Assembly (NCBI GenBank): GCA_016203215.1
Contig: JACQNF010000029.1
Span: 1-9,690, forward strand
From: Candidatus Woesearchaeota archaeon
GTDB taxonomy: Archaea; Nanobdellota; Nanobdellia; Woesearchaeales; GW2011-AR9
Direction: 5' to 3'
Length of the DNA: 9,690 bases
Shown here: positions 1 through 7,355 of the stretch, piece after piece
Position numbering within the stretch: position 1 is the stretch's first letter
Layout: each line of letters starts with the position of its first letter
The notes under the pieces: generated by a model
Databases searched by the model: none
What the model saw: the letters and a program-made list of their open reading frames with translations, nothing else
What the model was told of the DNA's origin: nothing
Position numbers and translations under genes: made by a program

Positions 1-41
1 CGGAACTTGAAATATGGGAAAAATTGGTGAGGTGCTGACAT
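1..41 (-). CDS. Start of the gene downstream of the capsid gene (partial)
   Basis: An ATG at 41-39 opens a frame that runs without a stop to the window edge and gives about 13 residues, MSAPHQFFPYFKF. The ATG follows a strongly A-rich leader (about 42-57), like the scaffold start; a GGGAGAAGG stretch at 62-70 is too far upstream for a normal ribosome binding site. It lies about 90 bases after the capsid stop on the same strand. In tailed phages the gene after the major capsid protein often encodes a head-completion or other structural protein, but too little is visible here to assign a function. The existence of the gene is inferred from position, strand and start context. Confidence 0.5.
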   Translation of the reverse strand, partial: MSAPHQFFPYFKF

Positions 42-70
42 TTGTTTTTTTTATTTTAACCTTCTCCCGT

Positions 71-109
71 ATGTTAACCATCATTAACCGACACATAATT
101 GGTTAACAT
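71..109. repeat. Perfect 10-bp inverted repeat in the post-capsid intergenic region
   Basis: ATGTTAACCA at 71-80 is matched exactly by its reverse complement at 100-109, with 19 bases between the arms. The hexamer TTAACC occurs directly at 56-61, 74-79 and 84-89 and inverted at 101-106, so the 1-129 gap is built from repeated GTTAACC-like words. On the minus strand the hairpin would form just after the capsid stop, but no T-run follows it, so it is not a classical terminator. It could be an mRNA stability or processing hairpin or a protein-binding site. Confidence 0.5.
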
Positions 110-129
110 CGAGGTCAAAGGATAAAACC

Positions 130-1182
130 TTAGCCAGTAATTCCCTGCAACTGCCCAAGTGTTCTTGGCATCGTTGATACGAAGTTGCCAGCAACGACCA
201 CGTGCGCAACCTTTGCCAACTGGTCAACCGGAGCCATAAAGATTCGGAAATTGAATCCTCGTCCCAACGGGCCTTGTACCGGAGAATCAATCGTGTTCTG
301 GGTCAGTTGCAGTTGCTCGTATCCTTCCTCGGCGATATTGACCGCATAGAACTTGAAGTGGTCTTCGTTAATCCACCACATCTTCTGTGCCGGGGATTTC
401 TCGTCCGCAACTAATGGAGTGCCACGGTAATAAAGAGAATCAAATCCAATCTCTCCACGAAGAGCATTCGCAGATGTTACGGTTGATGTTCTCGTTACCT
501 GCGGCAGACCATTTATCTGGTATCCTGCACGGACTGTTGGTTGCAGAAGGCCCTCGTATGCTGTCCACACCGTTTCATTGCAGAGAGCAATAGTTGGTCG
601 TTTCCCGCCAACCTTTACGGAGTTATATGCTGTGGACATATCCGACAATGCCAATGTTCCCACCGACGTTGCCAAATATCCATCCAATACTCCAGCACCA
701 GTACGAAGAGACAAACTGCCGTATGAAGTATAGTTTGTCCCGTCATCTGCGGCGTTCAGCAATGAATCAAACGAGTTGCCTGTGCCGGTTCCTGTGTACA
801 GTTGGTCTGCAAAATCATCCAATAAATCCATCGCAACCGATTCTGATTCCACCGCAATAAGTTCGAGGACACGTTCATCCCCTTTGTTCAGAGTAGATTC
901 TATATCTGCGATTACCACCGGTTTGGTAATCATCTTCGGATTGAACTGCATTTTGTTTCTGGTGTTCTGTCTCTCCGTTGAGAGTTTATCAGCAACACCT
1001 ACAGTTCCACCCAAAGTATTTTTTGATGTCTTAATTGGAACATCAAGCCGGAACCCTGACCGCCACATAAGAGCATTACCGAAAAATCGCATAATCCCAA
1101 CGTTGCCATTCAGGGTCTGGTCAAAGACCTTAGGCAAAATTGTCTCTTTTGTAACGGAGGTAACAACAGCACTGAAAGTCAT
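130..1182 (-). CDS. Major capsid protein, HK97-fold
   Basis: A 350-residue protein that should form the icosahedral head lattice. Its layout is typical of a phage coat protein. The N-terminal arm and probable E-loop region cover residues 1-95, including NPKMITKPVVIADIE at 81-95. A long spine helix follows (about 101-128) and leads into the characteristic DQLYTGTGTGNSFDSLLNA segment (126-144). The Gly/Ala-rich C-terminal half includes ALCNETVWTAYEGLLQPTVR and the KMWWINEDHFKFYAVN strand region of the P and A domains. There is no long delta-domain-like N-terminal extension, which fits the separate scaffold gene just upstream. The start ATG shares its A with the scaffold stop (TAATG), so translation is probably coupled. 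The HK97 fold is inferred from length, sequence character and position next to portal and scaffold; no catalytic motif exists to confirm it. Confidence 0.88.
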   Translation of the reverse strand: MTFSAVVTSVTKETILPKVFDQTLNGNVGIMRFFGNALMWRSGFRLDVPIKTSKNTLGGTVGVADKLSTERQNTRNKMQFNPKMITKPVVIADIESTLNKGDERVLELIAVESESVAMDLLDDFADQLYTGTGTGNSFDSLLNAADDGTNYTSYGSLSLRTGAGVLDGYLATSVGTLALSDMSTAYNSVKVGGKRPTIALCNETVWTAYEGLLQPTVRAGYQINGLPQVTRTSTVTSANALRGEIGFDSLYYRGTPLVADEKSPAQKMWWINEDHFKFYAVNIAEEGYEQLQLTQNTIDSPVQGPLGRGFNFRIFMAPVDQLAKVAHVVVAGNFVSTMPRTLGQLQGITG

Positions 1183-1925
1183 TACATTCCAAGACGGCGA
1201 AGATGGTCTTGTACCGCATCAGCGATGGAAGGAGATTTCCTTAAAACGTTCAAATCAACTGGTTGAGACCCCGGAGGGCCTCCAGACCCAACCCCAGTTC
1301 CGGCACCCTGCCGATTCTGGATGTTTTTCAGGGCATCTCGTTGCCCCTGAAGACGAGCCTGTTCAATCTGCTTATAGTTCCCATAGAGCGCTTCCACAGT
1401 GGAATACTGCACTCCTTTTTTGGCTTCTTCAGCCGCGTATCTGAACATATCGTCTTCGTTCAAGGTCTTGTCAGTTTCTTTGATTTTCAAAATGGAAGCA
1501 TCAATCTGCTTATTCAGTTCTTCCTTCTCTTTCTGGGCTACCAATTCCTGCTCTCGTTGAGCTTGAGTTTTGGTATCCAAACGCTTCTCCACTTCCGCAA
1601 AAATCTCTTCCCACGTTTTCGGCACATAATTCGGGTCAGTCCACGGGTTTTGATTTTGTACCGGTGGCTGACCGCCATCTGGCGTCTTTTTTAAGTTGGA
1701 TAATTCTTGACTTTTACGAGTGTAGTCAGGAAGGAAATTCTCTTTCCATTCTCTAGCTAACTCTTCGGCGGATACCTGCCTCCCATCCGGGAGTTCATAC
1801 GTTTGGGGTTCGCCACCACCGCCTTGTGGCGTTCCGCCTCCTTGCCCCGTTACGACTGGTGCATTGCCTTGGTTCGGCTGAACTGGCGCAGCGCCTTGGT
1901 CTTGAGGCTGTACTGGGTCTGTCAT
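1182..1925 (-). CDS. Capsid scaffolding protein
   Basis: A 247-residue protein between portal and capsid, the usual place for an internal scaffold that guides procapsid assembly and then leaves. The N-terminus (1-42) is a disordered Pro/Gln/Gly-rich tract. It is followed by YELPDGRQVSAEELAREWKE (43-62), a short module common near the start of such proteins. The middle (about 104-205) is highly charged, rich in Lys, Glu and Gln, and predicted to be helical or coiled coil. After a second Gly/Pro linker (207-222) comes a small terminal helix ending HLRRLGM, in the position where scaffolds usually carry the capsid-binding element. The ATG at 1925 has no Shine-Dalgarno match, only an A-rich leader. 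The stop overlaps the capsid start as TAATG. No Ser protease signature is seen, so it is not a fused maturation protease. Confidence 0.82.
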   Translation of the reverse strand: MTDPVQPQDQGAAPVQPNQGNAPVVTGQGGGTPQGGGGEPQTYELPDGRQVSAEELAREWKENFLPDYTRKSQELSNLKKTPDGGQPPVQNQNPWTDPNYVPKTWEEIFAEVEKRLDTKTQAQREQELVAQKEKEELNKQIDASILKIKETDKTLNEDDMFRYAAEEAKKGVQYSTVEALYGNYKQIEQARLQGQRDALKNIQNRQGAGTGVGSGGPPGSQPVDLNVLRKSPSIADAVQDHLRRLGM

Positions 1926-2010
1926 TTTTGACTGTGTTTTTCATCTTGGTCTTTTCGTAAACGAAACGACTGGTAAAAAACACTTGGTCGTTAGATGATA
2001 AGAACTCATT

Positions 2011-2040
2011 ACTGTCCCCTAGCAGGCACACAGGGACAGT
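2011..2040. other. Perfect 8-bp stem-loop before the scaffold gene
   Basis: ACTGTCCC (2011-2018) and GGGACAGT (2033-2040) are exact reverse complements around a 14-base loop. The hairpin sits just after the stop of the 59-residue gene and about 85 bases before the scaffold start, in the only sizeable gap (1926-2049) between portal and capsid. On the minus strand it is followed by AATGAGTTC rather than a T-run, so a terminator is unlikely. An mRNA processing or stabilising hairpin that separates scaffold and capsid expression from upstream genes is a reasonable inference. The gap also holds a smaller inverted repeat, TTTCGT at 1953-1958 and ACGAAA at 1961-1966. Confidence 0.5.
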
Positions 2041-2049
2041 CCAAAATTC

Positions 2050-2229
2050 TTATCTTTTTGGAAGATTCGCGCCGGACTTTCTGGCTTTTGAAAACGCAAT
2101 CGCCCTCAACATTGCTTCTTTCCCTTGTTTGGAAAGGTGTTTGGCACGCCTAACAGTCGAAGGAGTATTCTTATGCACCTCGGACATTGCACGTTCCAAA
2201 ATTGCTTGTGATTTGCCGTGTTGAGCCAT
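2050..2229 (-). CDS. Small basic protein between portal and scaffold (59 aa)
   Basis: A 59-residue open frame starting MAQHGKSQAILERAMSEVHK and ending KARKSGANLPKR. It is strongly basic, has no Cys, and looks helical. The closing pattern, a run like GKEAMLRAIAFSKARKSGA then LPK, resembles short proteins that phages often carry near the portal gene and that end in a similar IALSEARKAGAKIP-type motif. That resemblance is from memory and no function is known. It starts 13 bases after the stop of the 45-residue zinc ribbon, on the same strand and in register with the head operon. It could bind nucleic acid or a head protein. The reading frame, ATG start and placement make it more likely real than chance. 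Confidence 0.65.
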   Translation of the reverse strand: MAQHGKSQAILERAMSEVHKNTPSTVRRAKHLSKQGKEAMLRAIAFSKARKSGANLPKR

Positions 2230-2242
2230 ATTGGTATTGCGT

Positions 2243-2380
2243 TTATTTCGCTCTTAGTCCTGCACGACCGCAATGCGGACAGCCATTCTTCTGCAAATTA
2301 GGAACTACAACCTCAAATCCGCATATTTCGCATTTGGCATCAACTCCATCCGCCTTCTTCTCTTTTGCTTTTTTTGCCAT
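2243..2380 (-). CDS. Tiny zinc-ribbon protein (45 aa)
   Basis: This 45-residue frame has a Lys-rich start, MAKKAKEKK, then two knuckles: CEIC (Cys17 and Cys20) and CPHC (Cys34 and Cys37). This is a textbook four-Cys rubredoxin-like zinc ribbon, likely to bind zinc and to contact nucleic acid or protein. It begins one base after the portal stop (TAA, C, ATG), so it is almost certainly co-translated with the portal. There is no Shine-Dalgarno sequence, only A-rich sequence. Its role is unknown. Similar minimal zinc ribbons occur in phage head operons, and this window carries two more at 6873-7335. Confidence 0.75.
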   Translation of the reverse strand: MAKKAKEKKADGVDAKCEICGFEVVVPNLQKNGCPHCGRAGLRAK

Positions 2381-2381
2381 G

Positions 2382-4259
2382 TTATTGCTGTTGTCTTTTT
2401 AACGCATCTATCTGTTGGCGTACTCTGCCAACGAGTCGTTGTTGCTCTTCGACCGGCAGTTGTTGGAACTCATCGGAACGCAGGAACTGTTCCAACTCCG
2501 CAATAGAGCCTGATTGCCGTATATCTCTCACGTTCTTTTCCTGCCCAACGAGCAGTTGCTCTTTCTCCTGTTCGGACAACTGTATCAGAGCAGCTGGGTT
2601 TGCTTTGAAAAGAATCAAACGTTTCGTGATGCCCTCCGGGTCTTCTTTGCCGACTTCTCTATGATAGTCCAATGGGGACAGAAGACCGGAGTTCACTTCT
2701 TCCTGTGCTCTCTCTATTTTGAAAATCTTGTCTTCAGGAACGACTTGTCCCGGAATAATTTTTATGGAAATCCCGTCCTCGAAGTCGTCCTGCATCAAAT
2801 CAATGGTTCGTTCCGTTCTTTCAAATCCCAGTGGTTTGACGTAATGGAGTTCGGTATAATTCAGTTTCATCAGTTGATACCACCAGTTGTACAATTCCTG
2901 CGAAACGAAATCCATCAAGTCAACCGCCTCGTCTCTTCGTTCCAATGAGGCTTCCCTCAAAATGGCTCGTCCGGTGGCGGTCTCCTTGCCCTCTCTTTCG
3001 CCACGAACTATCCCTTGGGTTGCCCAAATGTTGTCCAATTCACGAATGGAATGTTCCAAATCGTTGAACACGAAACTTGGCAATTCTCTTCCGGTGTCTC
3101 GTCTAAAGCCACGTTCAATGTTCGACCCATACAGACGAGACCCTGCACGTGCGGAGAACTTCTGCACATCCTCTCTCGAAAACGTCTTGGAATCGAAAAG
3201 GAAAATGCCGGATGCCTCTTCCGAGTTGTCTTCAATCTGCCTCTTGCGTCTGTTTATGTTGTCTTGCAGAGACGCGGATTGATGTATCAAGTCCGTACTT
3301 CCCAACGGCCCGTCCTCAAACTCCAAAATAGTCCCGAAAATGTATGGTTTTCTCGGTCTGTCGAAATGATTAAAAAAGAACGTTCCGGGCCTTCTCTTCG
3401 TTTCTTCCACGCCCTCCTCGTTGGTTTCGCTGACTGTTCTGTTGGTTTGACTCTGTTTCACTTCCTCAAGAAACGGTCTTCGCAGTTTGCCTTTCAACTC
3501 GTTCAATTTCAACTGTTCATTCGTTTCAACCACCAGACCCTGCCAATCCCACGTGGGGTTTTGCAATCGTTTCAGAATCGTTCCCTGAAACTTGTACACA
3601 ACCATATCGTCCGTCCAGAACATCTGGTATTTCACTTTCGGATTCACGATTACCGCACGATTCTCGTCCACGCCAAATGCTTTCAAAACAGCATCTTCCA
3701 CATCGGAAAACTTCGTCTCCAACGCAATCTGTATTGGCTCTTCTATCTCCTCCCCAACCCATTCGGCTTCCTCCTCGTTGTTCGCGTTCTTCGGTATTCT
3801 CACCTTCTTTGGGTCAACCAGACGCACATCCACATCGTTTATCTTGTTGTTCCAAAATGGATACAGGCAAATCAAACGATAGAGATGAAGATGACGAACC
3901 CCTTTTTTCAGTTTCTTTTTTACCTGTCTGGTACGGTACAATTCAAGAAAAATGGACTGCAAGCCTTGGGCGACTTTTGCGGAGTTTATGTCCGAATCAT
4001 CAACTGGAACAACCACAGGTTTTGCAGGTCTGCCTGTCAGTATATTCACATCATGTTCCATCGAGAGGAAAATACGGTTGTCTTTTGCTCTCGACACTTT
4101 TCTCGCTGACTTCAATGGGTCTTCCCAATCATTCGTCCAATACTTGATGTTCAAATCAGACCATTGCTTCATCCTCTCCCACAGAGAACTTGAATCGTTC
4201 CAACGTTCATCTATGGCTCGTACCAATTCTTTATCAGCTAATCCCGATAATGTCTTCAT
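2382..4259 (-). CDS. Portal protein
   Basis: A 625-residue protein directly downstream of the large terminase, overlapping it by 26 bases. Portals form the dodecameric ring through which DNA enters and leaves the head. Family-like features are an N-terminal helical region (about 10-60), NRIFLSMEHDVNILTGRPAK (61-80), a central clip and stem region with STDLIHQSASLQDNINRRKR (321-340), and GIVRGEREGKETATGRAILR (416-434), where portal helices typically carry an ETATG-like motif. The C-terminal 70 residues are Gln/Glu-rich and helical (SEQEKEQLL to RQQIDALKRQQQ), consistent with a barrel or internal tail as in P22-like portals. Length is at the larger end for portals. Identification rests on position plus these features; no enzymatic residues are expected. 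Confidence 0.85.
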   Translation of the reverse strand: MKTLSGLADKELVRAIDERWNDSSSLWERMKQWSDLNIKYWTNDWEDPLKSARKVSRAKDNRIFLSMEHDVNILTGRPAKPVVVPVDDSDINSAKVAQGLQSIFLELYRTRQVKKKLKKGVRHLHLYRLICLYPFWNNKINDVDVRLVDPKKVRIPKNANNEEEAEWVGEEIEEPIQIALETKFSDVEDAVLKAFGVDENRAVIVNPKVKYQMFWTDDMVVYKFQGTILKRLQNPTWDWQGLVVETNEQLKLNELKGKLRRPFLEEVKQSQTNRTVSETNEEGVEETKRRPGTFFFNHFDRPRKPYIFGTILEFEDGPLGSTDLIHQSASLQDNINRRKRQIEDNSEEASGIFLFDSKTFSREDVQKFSARAGSRLYGSNIERGFRRDTGRELPSFVFNDLEHSIRELDNIWATQGIVRGEREGKETATGRAILREASLERRDEAVDLMDFVSQELYNWWYQLMKLNYTELHYVKPLGFERTERTIDLMQDDFEDGISIKIIPGQVVPEDKIFKIERAQEEVNSGLLSPLDYHREVGKEDPEGITKRLILFKANPAALIQLSEQEKEQLLVGQEKNVRDIRQSGSIAELEQFLRSDEFQQLPVEEQQRLVGRVRQQIDALKRQQQ

Positions 4260-5820
4260 GTTCTTTGTCTAAAATTGCTCGTAATGATGTTGTTCTCGGC
4301 CCTTCGCTTGTCTCCACGATAAGTTTAGGACTCTCGTCTTGCATTCTCTCCATGAACTCCTCTCCACGACCTCTCGATTTTGCCATCCACCAATACACGG
4401 TTGCATGAACAAAGTGGTCAATGCCGGAAGATGACTCCCAAACATACCTGTCGAGACCCAGTTGGTCAATCTCTTTTGTTCTTCTCAACGTCATCCAATG
4501 GTCAACATACGGTTTCAACTTCTCTCCTGTAACCGCAATCTGGAACTGCCCGCGAGCCATTGAATCAATCACAGCATCTATCGTCCTGTTTCTGTCCGCG
4601 AAGACGAGTCCAATGTCTTTCTCCAACTTCCCAAACGAGAACGATTCTGCTCTCTGCCGGTCTCTCTTGTAATAACACAGATACACTTTTGGATACTTCC
4701 TCCGCAACAATTCGGGTATCGTCAAATCAGGCAATGCATCAATAATCGTGGTCGCGTTGTATTTCGTTATCAGAAACTCCACGTCCTCCCAGTCATCGGT
4801 TGCCCCAACATCGCTGATGCCTTTTTTGTTCCCCAAAACCCAATGCTTCGTCTTGCCTGAATCAACCCCCAAGAACCATTCGTTGTCCTCCAGCTCGTAC
4901 GGCACCCACAAATCGGTAACCAGTTCTCTTCTGATTTTGATGTCGGTAACATCGAACGGCTCTCCAAGAATGAAATTATTAAAATACTCTCTCCCTTTCG
5001 TCTCTCTCTCGTAAATAAGATGCTCCGCAGAAATCCACGGACACATCAACTGGGAGACATGGTAGCCGGAGACAATGCCTTCGGATGTCTTCTGCCATCT
5101 CCCATGCGTCCTGTCAGCATCCGACAACACCACCCCGCACTCTTTGCAAATAAACGCCTTCTTCTCGTACGATACGTTCTCTTCAAATGTTAAAAATTGC
5201 TCTTTTTGGCACGTGGGGCAAACGATAAACCACTCCTTTTTGTCCGAAGCCTGCCAGTCCATGTCAATGCCTGAACCGGAGGTGGATGGGTTGGATAAAG
5301 CCCACACCCCCTTGTACGCTGAACGTGCCAGACGAGACCCATATTGTTCGATGATTGGCTGTTCGCTTCTGTCCTTCTCATCGTGAATCAGCAAATCGGC
5401 GGTGGTCATAATCGGGGCGGTCTTACTGCGAGTCCCTTTGAAATGGATGAAGCGTCCTGCAATCTCTTTCAACTCCACCTTGTCGTTCTTCAGCAAATTC
5501 GCTATTGCCGGGTTCGATTGTATTATTTTGTCAACTTTTGTGGGAACGAACTCGTGAACGTCATCATCGGATGGCAGGGTGTAGATAAGGTTCAAACCCC
5601 TCGTCTTTGCCATAAAAAGAGCCTTCAAAACCATTGTTACCGACATGCCAACTTGTGCCGCCTTTTTGATTGCTTGGTGCGGCGAGAAGTCCCTGTAGAT
5701 GTCGAACAGATACGGGTGTTCCCTAAAAGACAATAGTTCCCCCTTCTCGTTTACAAACTGGTTGTCAAACAGCCATGCGATTATCGAAACGTCTTCTATT
5801 TTCGGCTTTGGCAGAACCAT
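4234..5820 (-). CDS. terL: Terminase large subunit, GpA-like (ATPase and nuclease)
   Basis: A 528-residue DNA-packaging motor that pumps DNA into the procapsid through the portal and cuts concatemers. The N-terminal ATPase half has a deviant Walker A, KKAAQVGMSVTM (52-63), and a Walker B-like LLIHDE (143-148, acidic D147 and E148). A motor-coupling segment GVWALSNPSTSGSG follows. A four-Cys zinc site (C201, C204, C225, C228) is inserted between the domains, a hallmark of the lambda GpA branch. The C-terminal RNase H-like nuclease shows GVDSGK (D320), TTIIDALPD (D361) and the late IDHFVHATVYW motif (D468 with H469). The start at 5820 follows a 52-base gap. A purine stretch AGGAAGGG lies rather far upstream, so the start is moderately certain. 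The 3' end overlaps the portal start. Confidence 0.93.
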   Translation of the reverse strand: MVLPKPKIEDVSIIAWLFDNQFVNEKGELLSFREHPYLFDIYRDFSPHQAIKKAAQVGMSVTMVLKALFMAKTRGLNLIYTLPSDDDVHEFVPTKVDKIIQSNPAIANLLKNDKVELKEIAGRFIHFKGTRSKTAPIMTTADLLIHDEKDRSEQPIIEQYGSRLARSAYKGVWALSNPSTSGSGIDMDWQASDKKEWFIVCPTCQKEQFLTFEENVSYEKKAFICKECGVVLSDADRTHGRWQKTSEGIVSGYHVSQLMCPWISAEHLIYERETKGREYFNNFILGEPFDVTDIKIRRELVTDLWVPYELEDNEWFLGVDSGKTKHWVLGNKKGISDVGATDDWEDVEFLITKYNATTIIDALPDLTIPELLRRKYPKVYLCYYKRDRQRAESFSFGKLEKDIGLVFADRNRTIDAVIDSMARGQFQIAVTGEKLKPYVDHWMTLRRTKEIDQLGLDRYVWESSSGIDHFVHATVYWWMAKSRGRGEEFMERMQDESPKLIVETSEGPRTTSLRAILDKEHEDIIGIS

Positions 5821-5872
5821 TCTTTTTGAAAACCCTTCCTGCTTTAATTACGTTACCGTTTTTCCAAATTCG

Positions 5873-6361
5873 TCAAGCGTCATTGTTCACACCTCTTGGT
5901 CTTGACGACTCCATGCCAATAAATTTTGACAAAACCGCCTGTTCGTGTTCGTTTTGTTCCGTTTCGCTTTGTGCCTCGTCCCTCGTCTGCCCATACACCT
6001 GCCTGAATCGGTTGTCGAATGGGGCTAGGGTGTCGTCCGAATGGATTTGGCGTTGCAGGCGTATCTCTTCTGACAGGTCGTAATACTCGTCTTCCGTTCT
6101 GTACGTAATACGTCTTATTGACTCCTTGCCGCATTCGTGTCGTGTTCCGTACCACGCCCTGTTCTCCGCCGTTCTCTTCGCCCCAATTCCCAGAAAGTCC
6201 TTCCTGCAATACGTGCAGTAAAAAGTATGGCGTATGGCATCAGGCTGTTTTGAAACCTCTTCAGCCTTCTTCGTCTGTTCTCTTCCACGCATTCTGTCGT
6301 TATGGCGTTCGGCAAACGTTTGGGAAGCCAGTTCTTTCAAAACACGTTCTTCGTAACTCAT
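5873..6361 (-). CDS. Unknown protein with a Cys/His zinc-binding motif, upstream of terL
   Basis: A 162-residue soluble, charged protein. The N-terminal third is helical (MSYEERVLKELASQTFAERH). A probable zinc knuckle follows with FYCTYCRKDF (C49, C52) and WYGTRHECG (H75, C77). A tail with EDEYYDLSEEIRLQRQ and a Glu/Gln-rich C-terminus completes it. The spacing suggests a CxxC...HxC finger. It starts inside an ATGA overlap with the coiled-coil gene before it and ends 52 bases before terL, so it is in the packaging operon. Proteins of this kind with one Cys finger are seen beside phage terminases, but I cannot name the family. A DNA-contacting packaging accessory is only an inference. Confidence 0.75.
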   Translation of the reverse strand: MSYEERVLKELASQTFAERHNDRMRGREQTKKAEEVSKQPDAIRHTFYCTYCRKDFLGIGAKRTAENRAWYGTRHECGKESIRRITYRTEDEYYDLSEEIRLQRQIHSDDTLAPFDNRFRQVYGQTRDEAQSETEQNEHEQAVLSKFIGMESSRPRGVNNDA

Positions 6362-6663
6362 CGTCTTCGTAACCCACTTATTATCTCCTCAAACCAACTC
6401 TTTTTCGAGGGAGGATTTGAGAAAGGGTTAGGCGGAATATCAGGCACGGATTCGGTCAAATGCTCTTTTAACTCTCCCAGTTCTCGTTCCAATCTCAAAA
6501 CCCGCCTGTGCAGTTCTTCAAACGACGCCCTTACCCCACTTGCTTCAGCCCAAGCAATATCAAATTGCCGCGCCAGTTCGGCGTTCGTCTTCAACTGGTT
6601 CATTTGAAACAGAGCCAGTTCCTGCGAGACGCTATTTAATCTTTGTTCCTGTTCGGGGGGCAT
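6358..6663 (-). CDS. Small coiled-coil protein of unknown function
   Basis: From ATG 6663 the frame gives 101 residues with a long amphipathic helix, heptad-like from NSVSQELALFQMNQLKTNAE through EELHRRVLRLERELGELKEH. After it comes a Pro-rich linker (VPDIPPNPFSNPPSKK) and a terminal WFEEIISGLRRR. The stop overlaps the next start as ATGA. The frame stays open further upstream and could begin at TTG 6825 (155 residues). That extension has a composition unlike a protein domain, and it crosses four similar repeats that fall in different frames, so I favour the ATG. No Shine-Dalgarno sequence supports either start. The role is unknown; the coiled coil suggests an oligomeric structural or adaptor protein. 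Confidence 0.6.
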   Translation of the reverse strand: MPPEQEQRLNSVSQELALFQMNQLKTNAELARQFDIAWAEASGVRASFEELHRRVLRLERELGELKEHLTESVPDIPPNPFSNPPSKKSWFEEIISGLRRR

Positions 6664-6872
6664 AGATTTGAGCGTGGCGATATTTGTTCCGCTCGTCGGC
6701 ACCGGCGAGTCGGTTTGAAGGGTACTTGGCAAATAATGCTGTCTGGGAGACGAGTTTGAAGGAAAAACGATACAGACCACAGCCGTACCCCCTAACTCTT
6801 GAATTTGAAGGGGAAAGCTGGGCAAGTTGAAGGGGAACTTATTTTCGTTACGGCATGAAAATCGCAGGAACC
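6664..6872. repeat. Stop-poor intergenic region with four TTTGAAGGGG-like repeats
   Basis: On the plus strand the word TTTGAAGGGG recurs at 6714-6723 (TTTGAAGGGT), 6755-6764 (TTTGAAGGAA), 6804-6813 (exact) and 6826-6835 (GTTGAAGGGG). Spacings are 41, 49 and 22 bases. The copies sit in different frames relative to the coiled-coil gene, so they are not a protein repeat. All three minus-strand frames are largely free of stops here, so openness alone does not show coding. The region may carry regulator-binding sites, or be the 5' part of the coiled-coil gene if TTG 6825 is used. Confidence 0.4.
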
Positions 6873-7115
6873 CTATTTACGAGAAGAAACAGAGCCGTAT
6901 CTGCAGCGTTCGCACTTCCACTTTTTGTCCCCCGGCGAGGAGTACAAAGCATTTACGAACTTCCTGCACTCTTGGCATTTGTATTGGGGCTTGAACCGTT
7001 TTGTTGCTGTGGTCATATTTTGGCTGGAGCCTCTTTTTGAAACGGATGATACAGGAATTGGTACTACCCTAACTTCCTTTTCTCCTTCAGGGAGGCGGGG
7101 GCGACGCCCTTGCAT
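6873..7115 (-). CDS. Small zinc-ribbon protein (80 aa)
   Basis: An 80-residue basic protein. A charged, low-complexity leader (about residues 1-45, including MQGRRPRLPEGEKEVR) precedes a C-terminal zinc ribbon with CQEC (about 47 and 50) and CERC (about 68 and 71), spaced by 17 residues. A second in-frame ATG (about residue 34) would give a 47-residue protein made of the ribbon alone. It begins 4 bases after the stop of another zinc-ribbon gene, so the two are a coupled pair. The family is not recognised; binding to nucleic acid or to packaging proteins is a guess from the fold. Confidence 0.7.
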   Translation of the reverse strand: MQGRRPRLPEGEKEVRVVPIPVSSVSKRGSSQNMTTATKRFKPQYKCQECRKFVNALYSSPGDKKWKCERCRYGSVSSRK

Positions 7116-7119
7116 TGTA

Positions 7120-7335
7120 TCAACATCCTGTTTCCAGCAGGAGACGTTCTTGTTTGGCTCTTAGCCATTCTCTCTCCGCTTGATGCAGGACGTATTCCGA
7201 TATTTTATTTTTCGGTATTCTCTGTTTCAGGACGTAGAGATAGTCCTTGTCTCCGTATCTGCATACAGGACACTCTCCTGCCTGTTCAATGTTCCGTTTG
7301 CTTTTGCACTTGTTACAGGTGGCTATATCACGCAT
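7120..7335 (-). CDS. Small zinc-ribbon protein (71 aa)
   Basis: A 71-residue protein with an N-terminal zinc ribbon, CNKC (C7, C10) and CPVC (C22, C25). A helical, charged tail follows, EYVLHQAEREWLRAKQER. The ATG at 7335 is preceded by a GAGGTGAGAA stretch about 9 bases away, one of the better Shine-Dalgarno matches in the window. It starts just past a spaced repeat array (7356-7409) that separates it from the membrane-protein gene, and it is followed after 4 bases by a second zinc-ribbon gene. The paired arrangement suggests a shared task, but no function can be assigned. Confidence 0.72.
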   Translation of the reverse strand: MRDIATCNKCKSKRNIEQAGECPVCRYGDKDYLYVLKQRIPKNKISEYVLHQAEREWLRAKQERLLLETGC

Positions 7336-7355
7336 AGTGTTATTCTCACCTCACC

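Noticed and set aside
71..109. A rho-independent terminator after the capsid gene
   Set aside because: The stem is AT-rich and no T-run follows on the minus strand, so it is listed as an inverted repeat only.
776..1444. A 222-codon open frame on the plus strand
   Set aside because: It is antisense across the capsid-scaffold junction and has Ser/Leu-rich low-information composition and no start signal. The minus-strand genes explain this DNA.
3015..4109. A 364-codon open frame on the plus strand
   Set aside because: It lies wholly antisense to the portal gene. Its product is rich in Phe, Leu, His and Arg with no domain pattern, as expected of a shadow of Lys/Glu-rich coding.
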